Below are positions 9,504 to 20,369 of a stretch of DNA of 64,000 nucleotides, piece after piece. The notes beneath the pieces are model-generated. The model was not told the DNA's origin. It was given only the letters and a program-made list of their open reading frames with translations, and did not search any database. Source of the DNA: Ixodes scapularis (Eukaryota; Arthropoda; Arachnida; Ixodida; Ixodidae); the NCBI RefSeq assembly GCF_016920785.2, contig NW_024609881.1, positions 47,586,710 through 47,650,709 of the forward strand. Reading direction: 5' to 3'. Each line of letters opens with the position of its first letter. Position 1 is the stretch's first letter. The position numbers and the translations under genes are program-made.

Positions 9504-9916
9504 AGGGATGGTGAACCGAAATTTGGATTTCGGAAAAACAATGCAGGAGATGTAGGCGAGACGCTACAGTCCCTACAACACTACTCGGCGATATCTTGAA
9601 TGGTTGGCCATATTTTTGGAAAAAGAGGTCGAGATTGAACCAGGCCCACCAGGCGCGTGACGTCAAGATATCTCGTTTCCTCCTCTCTACACTTTGCCCC
9701 CTCAAGGCGACGAGGCGGAGAAGATGCAAGGCCGTTTTCTCTCCTTCTCGGAGAAACATGACGTAAACATATCTGTCAAATGTGCCTCCTTTTCTTGAAA
9801 AATATGGTCATCTGTTCGAGATATATCTGTATGAGTGATGTTTTGGTATTTGTAGCATCCCGTTGTATGCTTTCGCCACGTGTTGTGTGGAATCCAAATT
9901 TTGGTTCAGCATCCCT
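9504..9916. mobile_element. TTAA-flanked MITE (piggyBac/Kolobok-type)
   Basis: 413 bp with terminal inverted repeats AGGGATGGTGAACCGAAATT / AGGGATGCTGAACCAAAATT (right end read on the minus strand), flanked by TTAA at 9500-9503 and 9917-9920. TTAA duplication is characteristic of piggyBac and Kolobok superfamilies. The open frames inside have no recognisable transposase. It lies in the first intron of the DUF4806-like gene and abuts the element at 9921, sharing one TTAA with it. Confidence 0.8.
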
Positions 9917-10819
9917 TTAAGGCAAGACACTGGTTCTAAAATCGACTTTTTTGTTTATTATTGGATTATAATGCAAATCAGTGTATATATGTGTTTTGGC
10001 TTCCTCTTTTCAAATATTCAATTAGTTCTGCAATATCTCAATTACTTGTTGAGTTACAAAGAAAATAATGAAGCCTAATTAGGTCATTTCTTACGACTCA
10101 TTAAGGAACTTTCTAATACGAATTTTTTTGCATAAGTGATATGGATTTGTATCTAAAGACCTGTCATGCAAGATGATGCTATTTATATTTTTGTAAAGAT
10201 AGAACATTGTATAAAACTAGTCTAATTAGGTCAAGTACACTATTTACAAAGCTTTACGAGGTCACATTATCACTAATAATAAAATTTCGGGCCCATGCTG
10301 TCATACAAAAATAGCGTCACCCTGCAGTTCACTTCTTTCTGAATTCAACGGTATAAAGTTTATAGAAATCCTTGAAGAATAATCTCATGAAAATAACCGT
10401 AAGGCTAGGCATGTAGACGAAAAATGCGAAGCTGAGAAAATTGCAGTTGAAGTTTTGACACTCATTGCATAAAATTGAGTAAGGGATCCCATGCAATAAT
10501 GTTCAGCAATATAAAGCATAGTTCTATCTGAACAAATTGAGATGAAAAATTCTGCAATCAGTTCACAAGAACCTTTAAAAAATAATATAAAACTGAGAAA
10601 TAATGCCTGCAATGTAAAATAAAGTCATACAAGAATGAGTAGACTCTATAGGGGACAACGGGAGGAGGCACCAAGGGTTGCACGTTCTGAAAGCAGATTT
10701 TGTTTGGCCCTGAAAAGGGCCTTTGTTTGTGTAGCACTTGAAAGGGGAGCCCCTCACAGCTGTCCAGGACTGTAGTCCCCAGCTGTTCCAGTTTGGTGTT
10801 GCCTGGAGAACCTCTGCTT

Positions 10820-11283
10820 TGCATTGCTGCTGCTCTGGTGGGCAGCGTTGGCCTTACGCAAACGCAGATTGTCCTTCTCCATGCTTTGAGAGCTTTCATG
10901 TCCACTACAATGAACTGCGTCCCAGCGTCGCGCGTCTGGCCTCCTGTGGTGACGCCGAGAAGGTCGAATTTGCGCAGGGTCGCCGACTTTTCCGATAGCG
11001 CAAGCTTGCATTCGTCCGATCGTGCGACTCGTTGCGCCTGCTCGGCCGTGGAGTAGTATGTGGTGTCGACACTAACCGCGCTCGCAAAGCTCGACAAACT
11101 GCCGCTGCTGCATGGAGTCGCGATGTCTCCGGCTGATGTTTCCGGAAGATCCAAGGCATCCGGCGGTGCCGATCGCGGTGGCGCACTTGCAGCAGACAGC
11201 TTCGGCTTTTTGTTCCACGGTCGCTTCCTCTTCCTTCTGAACGCTTGCCGCGTGCTCGATTTCAACCGAGCGTCGTCCCGCAT
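10820..11283 (-). pseudogene. Mutator-like transposase N-terminal fragment
   Basis: Minus-strand frame from ATG at 11283. Starts with a very basic segment (AFRRKRKRPWNKKPKL, about residues 13-28), then a Ser/Pro/Ala-rich linker, then SEKSATLRKFDLLG and AGTQFIVVDMKALKAWRRTI (about residues 105-150), which resembles the segment preceding the first zinc-binding cysteines in arthropod Mutator-like transposase proteins. Downstream homology fades: the expected CxxC region is degenerate although the frame stays open to 10558. An upstream in-frame ATG at 11346 exists, but the family begins near the basic block. The DDE catalytic region is absent. Confidence 0.5.
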
Positions 11284-11389
11284 CTCGAGAACTCGAAGCG
11301 AAACAAAACAAAACACGCGCGACTTTGTAGGAAAACGAACCAACAATATTCAACACAAGCGCGCAAACGGGAACTAAAACGTGCGCTCG

Positions 11390-11760
11390 ACCACGGAGGA
11401 AACAAAGCAGACAGGCCTAAGGAGACGGGCCCAGGAGCAGACGACGCACCTCTCGCCAGCGCGGGAACGGAAAAGAGGAAAGGAGAAAAAGAGCGGAGGG
11501 GCGCGTTTAGGCCAATAGCAGGGGCGCTAGGCGCCGCGCGTGCTCTGACGTACGGGCACTTTGCTAGCCGGCCAATGAGCGATCGCAATTGGGGCTTTCG
11601 AAACCCGCGGAATGCGGACGTTTCCCGATGTTGTCGCGATAACGAATGGCATGGGGACATGGGGAAAATAAGCGGCTTTCCAACAAGACCAAGATGGCCG
11701 CGATCCGACGAGCGATCGCGAAACGCGCGGGGCGCGAAGTTCCACATGTTTTCATTGAAC
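11390..11760 (-). promoter_or_regulatory. CpG-rich promoter-like region of the TTAA element
   Basis: Strikingly CpG-dense against AT-rich surroundings, just upstream of the minus-strand transposase ATG. It contains two ATTGGCC words (CCAAT boxes, revcomp of GGCCAAT at about 11510 and 11572) and a CAAGATGGCCG word (about 11690), the YY1-type element often seen in TATA-less promoters. Promoter function is inferred from composition and position. Confidence 0.4.
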
Positions 11761-11973
11761 TCGCTGTGTCAGGGCTCTGCGGGGACATCGTAAATATCAT
11801 TTATTTCATGCTTAGACAGTGAATTCGACATTGAAACTTTGCAGGCAGGTACCTTAGACTACAATTAATCCAAATAGGTGAATTTTGAAAAACGTGAAAT
11901 TTCGCGTTTTTTGACCATTTTAAGACCCGCGTCTCCCCTTAACACGGCGACCGAAAACAAAAAGGATTGCATG

Positions 11974-12270
11974 TGCACTCTAAAAGTTCCCGGGTGTTCT
12001 CTTTCCTATCACACATTTATTTGCCAATCACAACAATCTGTGGAGTGAGCTCGGTGAATCATGGCGTCAGTCAGGTGTTGAGGCACAAAAAAAGGCCGGC
12101 GCTGGGATACCGAGCAACATGAAACGTCATGCTCAGTGTCCTAACGAAGATTTAATTTTTTGGTCTGAACGTATGTTTGTCCCCCTTATTCGCCGAGCAT
12201 GTCCCGCTGATTGCTGTGATTGGCTATAAAATGTTTTATGGGAAAGGAAATCACGTGAATGTTTAGAATG
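11974..12270. mobile_element. Foldback MITE family A, copy 2 (diverged)
   Basis: Starts TGCACTCTAAAAGTTCCCGG and ends in the inverted equivalent; the central part (TTTTTGGTCTGAACGTATGT) matches copies at 7208 and 16412. Lies in the first intron of the DUF4806-like gene, 35 bp beyond the TTAA element. Confidence 0.6.
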
Positions 12271-12556
12271 GAACTATGGCGACATATCTAGCAGAACGTA
12301 TAAGCGGTTTATCTTTTTTGGCGGTTGGAAATCATTTTCCCGCAAAGTGTTTCTTTTCTTCTTTTTTTTTTGCTTTTGATTTTGTATATTGTTGCCACAA
12401 TTTCTGACACGTTTGCATATAATCCCAGTTTTGGTAAACTCTACATTTTATATAATATGTATGTTTTGCTATCTGAGCACCCCAGTTCTCATTTGTGTCC
12501 CGTGACCTATATTTTGCATTCTTTAAAAAATCTTTTCATGGTACTTGTACTTGCAG

Positions 12557-12716
12557 GTCTCCCACCTCAAGAGTTTTGACTGCTCAATGCTTGGAGAGAA
12601 GGCAAACGGAATCATGAGCAGTTTGTTCACTTCAGAGTTAGCCGTAACCTACACCTACAAGCGATCAACGGGCAAGCTTGTCTTCGAAGAGACGGCAGCC
12701 GAGAAGGTCGTTCGTC
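12557..12716 (+). CDS. DUF4806-like gene, exon (b)
   Basis: A 160-bp exon with acceptor GTACTTGCAG (ending 12556) and a consensus donor GTAAGT (12717). It continues in phase 0 from the exon ending at 8420. Its 53 complete codons read VSHLKSFDCSMLGEKANGIM, then SSLFTSELAVTYTYKRSTGK and LVFEETAAEKVVR. A hydrophobic helix, a lysine/arginine-tyrosine strand and a charged helix fit the body of DUF4806-type domains; there are no stops or frameshifts. The exon ends one base into a codon, which the exon at 13509 completes. Family assignment rests on pattern memory, the exon call on splice sites and phase. Confidence 0.65.
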
Positions 12717-13508
12717 GTAAGTATTCCAACTAAATTCTATTGAGTGCAATGAATGTTAATTTGGAGTTTAAAAGCAATTCATTTTTTATAATGCCCCATG
12801 TGTATCAAGCCATGAATAAAAATTAGGAACATTGTCACATATATCTAAGGGAATAAAATTCAAGTTTCACATTTTATCACAAGTTAATGTTAGGAAGGTA
12901 AACTGTTTATTAAAGTTACGTTGCTCTAAGTACCAAAGCAAATGACAGGAATAGATGAGAAAAAAAGGCATAGTCATTAAAGTATTTAATTTCAGTAAAA
13001 ACTTAAAATTCAAAACCTTTATTTTTATTTTTTTTAAATGATAGGTGTCATGCTTTTGCTGCTTAATTGGACATGCTTATTTGGTTTTCATATTGTTATG
13101 TAGGGAATGATATGTTTGTTTTACTTTTTTAGTTCCAAAGGAAAACATCCTTACGTTGCTAGCTATTCCAAAACAAAAAATGATAATAAAAAATATTCTA
13201 AATTAAAATTATCTTTTTTTTGTAGAATGACCATCTCCGATAGCTTTAAATGTAGCTGCATAGCTTTAAATATAGACTCTACCTAATCAGAATGTCACAA
13301 AATCTGCTCACATACTTTGTTCTCAGACTGCAATGAATACACACTCCTCGCTGGGCTAGGTTTTAAAGGTATAGAAAAGACAGTGCGTAAACCCAACAGG
13401 GTGTTGTTTTTATTTTTAAAATATACGATAGTTCTGTCAATATCAGGCAGAATTGAAAGTTTGAGAAGACACGGATGTCAAAGTGGTCTTTTTTACACTC
13501 TTTTTCAG

Positions 13509-13621
13509 GTGCTGCAATGGAGAGTTTCGGAAGACTCGCGTCCAAAGAATACACGTTCCACCTTGGAAACCGGTTCCGCAATGCGCGCGGCAGCCAAAAC
13601 AGCAGGAAGAAGCATACGTAA
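13509..13621 (+). CDS. DUF4806-like gene, terminal exon (c)
   Basis: Acceptor CTTTTTTTCAG-type tract (TTTTTCAG, 13501-13508). With the one base carried over from exon (b) the frame reads RAAMESFGRLASKEYTFHLG, then NRFRNARGSQNSRKKHT and a TAA at 13619-13621. The highly basic tail could act as a nuclear localisation signal (inference). Exon borders, phase and an immediate stop agree across the three exons, which is strong evidence for a real gene even though this piece is only 37 codons. A TTAA element begins 70 bp after the stop; no clear AATAAA is seen before it. Confidence 0.62.
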
Positions 13622-13690
13622 AGAAAGCAATTTTCGGGCGAACATTTTTCAGATTCTGCCTTAAAATTTGATTGTCGCCTACACCATTAA

Positions 13691-15175
13691 AGGGATTGTC
13701 CGGTCGAAACCGGAAGTACTTAAGTTTTTGCACTCGTTGCGTCGAGGGAGCCTCCATGTAGACAAACGTTATTTTTATTTTGATATATGATCTCCCGTTA
13801 TTAATTAAACCTTTCATGAGCGTATGTACGAAACTGCCGCCCGAATTTCGCCAGTGTCAATGGCTGACATCCGCAGGTACTGCGTGACGTCACAGAACGC
13901 AAAGGTTTGTCGGATGGTTGGGATAACAAGCGTTGATCGATGGATGTCTTGTATTTTGTTTCAAATTATATAATCTTCTAGGGTGTACCCTACTGAAATA
14001 TGGTTCCTTGAATGCAGTTCCTAAGCATGTGCAAAAAAAGTCATGCCTTTTAGCAGGATATTACTCGCAAACAGCCATAAGCTTCGAGCGAACGTATGCC
14101 GTTTCGCGCAAACACAACTGTGCAACTGCGACGGCCACTGATCGAACTAGGGGTGCTTGCAAAGCAAAGGTGGCAAAGGATGCAGATTTCGCCTCTGAAG
14201 CTGCACCTAGGTACACGAAGCAGCACCTGGGTACACATGTCGACGGATCCGCTGGATCTGTGATGAGGCTGCGGGACGTTCCCTCTGAGGCGATGTCCGC
14301 GGGTCGGAGGCAAACAGCGAATCGTTCAAATGCATGTTGTCACTTGACTTGGGGAGCTTGTTGAATTAATCGTATAGTCACGCTCCATTTTCACACAGGG
14401 GTCAAAGAGAATCGGGCTGCAAGCGTGCTAAATACAACTTCTGGCATTGTTTCCAGACGGCCTAGCCAGCCTAGCTGTTGGTTTCTGTCACAAACTCTGG
14501 CGCCGGCCGACTCCCACGAGCTTTTTCTTTGCGATTTTGTGCTGCTCGCCGTGCCCCTTCGCGAATTTGCCTTTTCAGTGGGCAAATTGCGTTGCAGCGA
14601 CCACAAACGGGAAGACGAAACCCGGTTTTGTTTGTTTCTATTTTTCTTTCCCCCGGGGGTGCCTTCGGCGCCGACAAAAGCGATGTCGCCGTGGTCATCG
14701 TGGAGGGGGACGGTTTTCGTGGGGAGCCGAATCAGCCGATGGTTTTTGCGCAGAGCTTTTTGGGTCGTCAAGGTGGCAAAACGTTCATGGTTACGGGGTG
14801 AAGTCGGCGGGGCGTCCCGGCGACGCGATATCTTCTGAGTCTTCTTTATCGTCACCGCCGCGGTCTTCCTGCCAGTTGAACACCGCCGAGAGGCTGACGA
14901 TGCCCCTTCGACACCAAATTTCAGTGAGACTCGTCCGTACACTTCGGACTTCGCTTTTGCGGACGTTTTATTTCGATTTGCTCTTTGTCCGTGGCTTGGT
15001 TCCTTTGTTTCATTGTTGTTTGTATTCTGAACCGTAGTATCGCTGTAGCGTGCCGACCGTTTTCTTTATTGCTTCTTTCTATTTTATACTTACTGAAGTT
15101 CCTGTGGAACCTTGGGGTTTTCTTTTTGTTGTGTATTGTTTCCCGATGCGCCAAACCTTGAAATTTATGGTTATA

Positions 15176-15214
<39 letters not shown>

Positions 15215-16013
15215 CAAGTAAATATATTGTTTATTGTTCAAACTCTGTGTCCGCCTGAGCTCATTCCGTTCTTCCCCAACTTGGGCACACGCACCAACCG
15301 CGCCGGCTGACCGGCCGCAACAAAAATAAATATTGTTCACAGTCGTTGTAGAGGGCCAGCGGGAGAACCGTCAAAGGGGAATCGAAACTGTGACAGTTTC
15401 GGTTTCGCTGCATAATCAAATTGATTGATTCGATTTGGGCGAGGAGTGGATGAACGTAGTTTAATATCGTTGGCACAGCATCGTACCTCAGCTTACGAGC
15501 CTTCTGTCTGCTTGGAGCTCAGCTCGTAGCTCTTTTCTGTGAGGTGATTGCTGCATAAGCGGGATCTCGATCTAGGCGGGAACCCAGTCCCTATGCACAG
15601 CGACGATCCGCTTTGCTCGTCAGTGCACGTCTCGCGGAAAAGTGTGGAACATCATGTCTTGGCTCGCATGTGCTACCCGGTGGTTGTGGCACCCAACCGC
15701 GCAACAAAAATCTCACCCAACCACGAAACAAGTCAAGCACGGCAACAAAAACGAAGCACGCTGAGGCGTTCACTCGCAGGCAAACGACGAGACAGAAATG
15801 CTCGCCTGCTCGCTTTGTGTTTTGTGACATCAAAGTTTCAATGTTGCCAACGAAAGCAGTGCTTACACTAGAATGCGATTGGAGCAGTATAAATTCAATT
15901 ACTCACGCAGAGGGGCATATAAAATTTAGGTATTGCACGTACGATGCTTCTCGAGGCAATAACAATGATATTCAATGATTTTCTCGAATACAAAATTTGA
16001 CCGGACAATCCCT
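13691..16013. mobile_element. 2.3 kb TTAA-flanked element
   Basis: Ends AGGGATTGTCCGGTC on the left and its exact reverse complement on the right, flanked by TTAA at 13687-13690 and 16014-16017. Inside are several long overlapping frames between 14390 and 15040 (both strands) with no recognisable transposase, and a (TA)n plus poly-T tract at about 15170-15216. The strong GC-rich core and poly-T suggest capture of foreign sequence, but no source is identified. Confidence 0.75.
15168..15216. repeat. (TA)n followed by poly-T
   Basis: About 14 TA units followed by about 18 T, within the 2.3 kb TTAA element. Possibly the reversed tail of a retroposon. Confidence 0.85.
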
Positions 16014-16147
16014 TTAACACTACATAAGAAGAAAAAACATGCTTTTCGTGTCGTTCAATGCTAAATGAAACAAGTACATTCAATCCAAAATGTGTGGATG
16101 AAATTTTTCTTATACATTTAGTATAAGAAAAATAAACAAAGCTTTAG

Positions 16148-16332
16148 GCCTGATTCACACAGCCGACATTCAGCCATTCCGTCGTTTGGAAACGACGGGA
16201 CGTTTTCTCGCCGGAACATGACCGCGGCGTCACATTGTGGCGAGGAAACGGCCCAAAAACGTCTTTAAAATGACGGGAAAGCCGTCGTTTTTAATTGACG
16301 GGGTGGCCAAACGCCCGCTGTGTGATTGAGGC
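16148..16332. mobile_element. MITE with GCCTGATTCACACAGC ends
   Basis: Terminal inverted repeats GCCTGATTCACACAGC and GCTGTGTGATTGAGGC (two mismatches when complemented). Interior carries self-complementary GACGG/CCGTC words. No coding capacity; target duplication not clear. Confidence 0.6.
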
Positions 16333-16411
16333 ATTCTGCGTTACAAACGTTGACATCTGGATAACCGAATTTAAGAATTCACTTAAATGCTCTTACAAGT
16401 ACCTTAATGCG

Positions 16412-16705
16412 CTACTCTCTAAAAAAAGCCCGAGCGTCTACTCTGCCGCACAACACTGACAGCCAATCACTGCAACTTGCGGAGGCAGCTCAGCGAATGA
16501 CGATGCCGAAACATATGTTTAGACCAAAAGACGCAGGCTGAGTTGTGACATTAAGCAATGCAAGCGTGACGTTCCCCATTGCTTAATGTCAACTCAGACT
16601 GCATTCTTTTTTTTGTCTGCTTACAGTCTGCCCTCGTAAGTTGCGGTGATTGGCTCTCCGAGTGTTGTGCGGGAAGGTAGATGCACAGGCTTTTCTTAGA
16701 GTGTA
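16412..16705. mobile_element. Foldback MITE family A, copy 3
   Basis: Ends TACTCTCTAAAAAAAGCCC and its inverted partner TTTTCTTAGAGTGTA. Halves pair about a centre near 16570 (GACATTAAGCAATG / CATTGCTTAATGTC). Best-preserved copy of the family also at 7208 and 11974. Confidence 0.75.
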
Positions 16706-16923
16706 CATGGAGGGGTCATTATTTTTTGCTAGGAGCCGAAATTTTTTAAGAGTTCTTCAGGTGTAAACGGGCCGTAGTTCATCCCTTGTGGATTGAATGT
16801 AATTATGTGCATATAAGTTGCAATTTATAAAAACAAACAAAACTGGAGCAGCAGGGAGAGCTGTATCTTCTTTATTATTGCTAATAAAATTCAAGCCTAC
16901 ATTCACGAGCCGACGTAGCTTAA

Positions 16924-17597
16924 AGGGCCCATGGAACGAATTTTGGGCTAAAATGAATCAATTTATAGTGGGATTTTACTAATAGCACATCGTTCAGTAG
17001 GCCAAAAGAAAAAAAGGTAGAAAGTCAGAATCCTGACTTTCGGTACGAAAATTTGAAAACACAGCGGACTATTCCATACCTCCTTCCCTTCGTGAGCTCT
17101 TTGCCTTTTCACTGTAACACATCCGCAGTCCCTGCAATGCGTCACCGGGCTCCCGCAGCGCGTCACCGGGCCCAGACGCACGTCACACGAAACCGGACCT
17201 TGCTTATTCCCATCACCCTTAAGCTAGCTGACATTGTGGTGGAAGCTATGCACTTGCCGGACCAATCAGCCGCCTCCCTTTCATCACCTGGCCTCATTCT
17301 CTGCGCGTGGGTATGCGTGAGAGAGCGTGATCACGTGGCAAAAGTGTGGCTGGCCCAACGAGCACGTAGCTTCCACTGCACTGTCAGCTTCGGAGTGAAC
17401 AAGGTGGGGAAAGCAACTTTTGTCTGAATTTTGAGCGACGGGAGAGAATGGCTGTGTCCGGATACACATAACGAGAGTCCGAGCAAGAGAAGACTCCCCA
17501 CTTTCGGTCTTCTTGAACTGTTTGGTAGAATGCGCGATTTATGAGTTGAGGAGGAAAGCTAAACAGGAAAAAGTTGGAAAAGCGTTTCATGACTCCT
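16924..17597. mobile_element. 674-bp TTAA-flanked MITE
   Basis: Left end AGGGCCCATGGAACGAATTT, right end (minus strand) AGGAGTCATGAAACGCTTTT, flanked by TTAA at 16920-16923 and 17598-17601. Interior open frames lack recognisable domains. It is the fourth TTAA-flanked element within 8 kb. Confidence 0.7.
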
Positions 17598-17940
17598 TTA
17601 ATGCACACAATGATGTGCCTCCAAGTTTTATAGTTGTGGGCTTCAGCAGTTGTTTATTTTACCTGCGAAGTTGCAGCGGTGTTTGTGGCATTTGCCCTAA
17701 ATTGCCAATGATCACTAGACTTGGTTCTGTACGTTGACATATTATAACAGAAACAAGTCCACTAGAGACCATTTTATTCTCCAGTGGAGCATAAAGAATG
17801 AGTGTAAATTCGTGAATTATTTTACAGGCAAGCACAATACCCGTGTTGATTTGATTGGTTTACACTGATAGCCGATATTGCACCAGTTTTTTTTTTTTTT
17901 TTCATTTTAATTTTAACTATTGTTTTGTTTGCTTTTTCAG

Positions 17941-18120
17941 GAGGATACTAAAGGAAGTGTGCGCGTGTGGAGGAGCGGGGCCAGAAGTGGTCCAGGACCA
18001 AGAGCGAGGGAGCAGTCTTGTCACTTTTTTTACATTTATTTTATGTTTGTGTTTTAATTGATTATTCTTTACATGCCCATGCCCCCCCCTCCCCCCATTT
18101 TAAGAGTATAATAAAGAAAA
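17941..18120 (+). other. Possible terminal exon with polyadenylation signal
   Basis: A good acceptor (TTTGCTTTTTCAG, ending 17940) is followed by a short open stretch rich in Gly/Arg (stop at about 18054-18060 depending on frame) and by ATAATAAAG near 18109. It could be the last exon or 3' UTR of a plus-strand transcript. It does not fit as an alternative to the DUF4806-like last exon, since that splice would stop after three codons. Confidence 0.22.
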
Positions 18121-19232
18121 GAAAATTAAATGCAATTCTGTTTTTGTGTTGTTCTACGGGAGATGTCGTCGGTTTATGTCTGGTGGGACTTGTGGCAGTT
18201 GTGAGGTTATGTTAGCCTAATTTCTCGCAAGATGAAATGTCATATCTTTTTTTTTTTTTTCAATATAAATAGCCTAGGTTCCACGGTGAGCACAAGAAAG
18301 GAAAGGTGTTGCCACTGTAGTGGTAGTTATGTCGTCTTGCATGCGGCGAGATTTTTATGTTGTGTTAACGTAAATTCATGCAAAACCCAGGCTGACAAGC
18401 ATCACGCTGCGTAAATATTCCCAAACAAAGTTATACCTCTGTCGGACGGGCACCTAAATGGCCCTTTATGCCAGAGGACCTTTACTGTAAATGTCATTTA
18501 AGCAGTGCCACACGGCAACTCAAATGGTATTTAGCGTAAAGGTCCTTTTGGTGAACCTGAGTTCACGCAACTCCTTTACGGCTGTTGAAGGCGTACTCTC
18601 GTCAGCAGGGGTGTACACTAAAGAAGCGAATTTAAATAAATGGTCGTACTAATATCTAAAATCAATGTTTTTTATGTTTAATATTGAAAAAAAACGAGTT
18701 TCGCATACATTCTGTACAGACCTTGCTCTACTACTAGTTTTCTGTACTCACGGCCCCGGCTTTCTAGTAGGCCTTGTCGCCCCGCTGCTCGCCTGCTCGC
18801 ATCGTTCGCTTTGACACTTCAGTTTTCCTCCTCAATTTTCCTTACAACCATAGTTATCTAGCTTTCTTTTTCTCTACTTTATATTTTATCATCCTTTAAT
18901 AGTGTATTGCTAACTGCTTTTGTACACATATATACATATATATATATATGTATATATATATATATGTATTTCACTCTTAAGTCGTGCGATATGTCGAACG
19001 AACGAGGAGTGTCCTTCACTAGGAAGGGGTTGCCGCGCTTCCATTCGAGCGTTGAGGCGACCTGGGCGCTGATATGATACGTTGAGGCGACCTGGGCGCT
19101 CATACGGAGGATAGGCTGGAGGACCTCCGACGCGTGCGATGAAACTCATCTCCGAGAACGGCGCCGAACCGAACAGGGCAAAAGCGTAGCAGAAGCACGG
19201 AAAGGAGAGGGAGCTCCGAGCAACGTTAGGAC
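18121..19232. other. No gene recognised; small repeats
   Basis: Contains (TA)n at about 18928-18964 and a 30-bp tandem duplication at 19051-19110 (unit starting GTTGAGGCGACCTGGGCGCT). The segment 18430-18570 (TGTCGGACGGGCACCTAAAT and GTGCCACACGGCAACTCAAA) looks like a decayed MITE but no paired end is certain. Confidence 0.4.
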
Positions 19233-19675
19233 TAGGGACGTAGTGAACCGGTCGAGGTTCAAGTTCGACCAGGTTTGACTTTTTCGAACTTCTTGTGAAA
19301 CGTTCGACAAAGATTCGACTCGGGTTCGACTGCTATGCACATGCGCGACAGGCTGGCCAGCTGGCTTCGGATTGGATGGTGATGGCTAAGGGATGAATTA
19401 AGGGCAGCACTGATTGATTATTTCAGTTAATACAGCACAAAAAAATTGTAATTAAATTCTTCAGTGATTAGAATTAGTTTCTTTTAATTGCAACTGTTCA
19501 TAAACCATAAAAAAATAATTCTCCAAACCTAGACATGCTTCTATCAAGGTCTGGTCACACTGTCGATGAAGTCGAACCGGTCGAATCTGGTTAAAAGTTT
19601 GAAGGTTGGTCGAACCGGTCGAATCTGGAAAGTTCGACCTAAAATCCGGTTTGACAAAAGTTCGCGACACCCCTA
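19233..19675. mobile_element. Foldback element with TAGGG ends (hAT-like MITE)
   Basis: Starts TAGGGACGTAGTGAACCGG and ends, on the other strand, TAGGGGTGTCGCGAACTTTT. Interior has repeated TCGAACCGGTCGAA words in both orientations. TAGGG-type termini suit hAT MITEs; the flanking 8 bp (GTTAGGAC, GTTACAAG) match only in part, so class is tentative. Confidence 0.5.
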
Positions 19676-20015
19676 GTTACAAGGAGGTTAGAAGGGCAGT
19701 GATGTGATTGCTGCGCCAATTGTGCCAAACTGCACCAAGGGGCTTACCCTGCTACATCCTGTTACATTTCGCCAAAATATAGGTAATCTGCGCCAAGCCT
19801 GTGCCAAAAAATCAATTTCGGGCGCTTTTAAGAACCGAAATAAACTGAGTACCGAAATTGAGAATGTGTGTGTTATGTGACGCAAACGGTCGCCCGACAC
19901 AAAGTACTTGCATCAGTTGTCCATCCAGTCTTGCATGGTTTTCTTGCAGTCACGCGTTTCGCGCTCTCGTCGTCTCGTGGCTCTCGTTTCGCATATTTTT
20001 TAAAAATATTTTTAA

Positions 20016-20052
20016 CGTCGGAGCGTCCGCAATATCTACGGACGCTCCGACG
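20016..20052. repeat. Perfect 14-bp stem-loop
   Basis: CGTCGGAGCGTCCG and its exact reverse complement separated by 9 bases. GC-rich stem in AT-rich context; may be a remnant of a foldback element. Confidence 0.8.
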
Positions 20053-20115
20053 CTAGCGTGCCATGCTGGGTACCAACCATGTCGTCATGCTGTGAGACGA
20101 AACATTTTTGCTATA

Positions 20116-20369
20116 GACGCTTAATATTGCACGCGCCAAATTACAGCCGCCATTGCTAACCTTCTCTAGTCCTACCGAGATGCTGAGCAACTGAAACGGT
20201 AGTTGACGATCCTCTACAAAGGCTGACGCTTTAAAAAAGGACACAGTTGAATCTAGTATGGCAATAACCTTGCCTGCTATGGTAATGATGAAGTGAAATA
20301 AACAAAATAAAAGGAAACAAAAACTGAAGGTCAGTCATGGCGGCGTCCATGCACAGCTGCTGCAAAGCG
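20116..20369. mobile_element. 254-bp MITE flanked by TATA, copy 1
   Basis: Flanked by TATA at 20112-20115 and 20370-20373, with ends GACGCTT and AAGCGTG. It aligns nearly end to end with the copy at 46338-46590 (shared GCCAAATTACAGCCGCCATT, GAAACGGTAGTTGACGATCC and so on). No coding capacity. The TATA could be a 4-bp duplication or a TA duplication inside a TATA target. Confidence 0.8.

Larger units (their letters stand above)
9921..11938 (-). mobile_element. TTAA-flanked element with Mutator-like transposase N-terminus (Kolobok-like)
   Basis: Left end GGCAAGACACTGGTTCTAAA and right end (minus strand) GGGGAGACGCGGGTCTTAAA are imperfect inverted repeats; both are directly flanked by TTAA (9917-9920, 11939-11942). 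Inside, on the minus strand, are a CpG-rich promoter-like region and the N-terminal exon of a transposase-like protein (10820-11283). The left half is AT-rich and lacks a catalytic domain, so the 2.0 kb copy is internally deleted. TTAA duplication plus a Mutator-like protein fits Kolobok, whose transposase is a distant Mutator relative. Confidence 0.6.

Noticed and set aside
14391..14942. Long overlapping frames on both strands (up to 183 codons minus, 196 codons plus)
   Set aside because: GC-rich stretch keeps several frames open at once; none has a domain, splice sites or a start context that favours it. Kept only as interior of the TTAA element.
17941..18060. Alternative last exon of the DUF4806-like gene
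   Set aside because: Joining it to the donor at 12717 gives a stop after three codons; kept only as an independent weak candidate.
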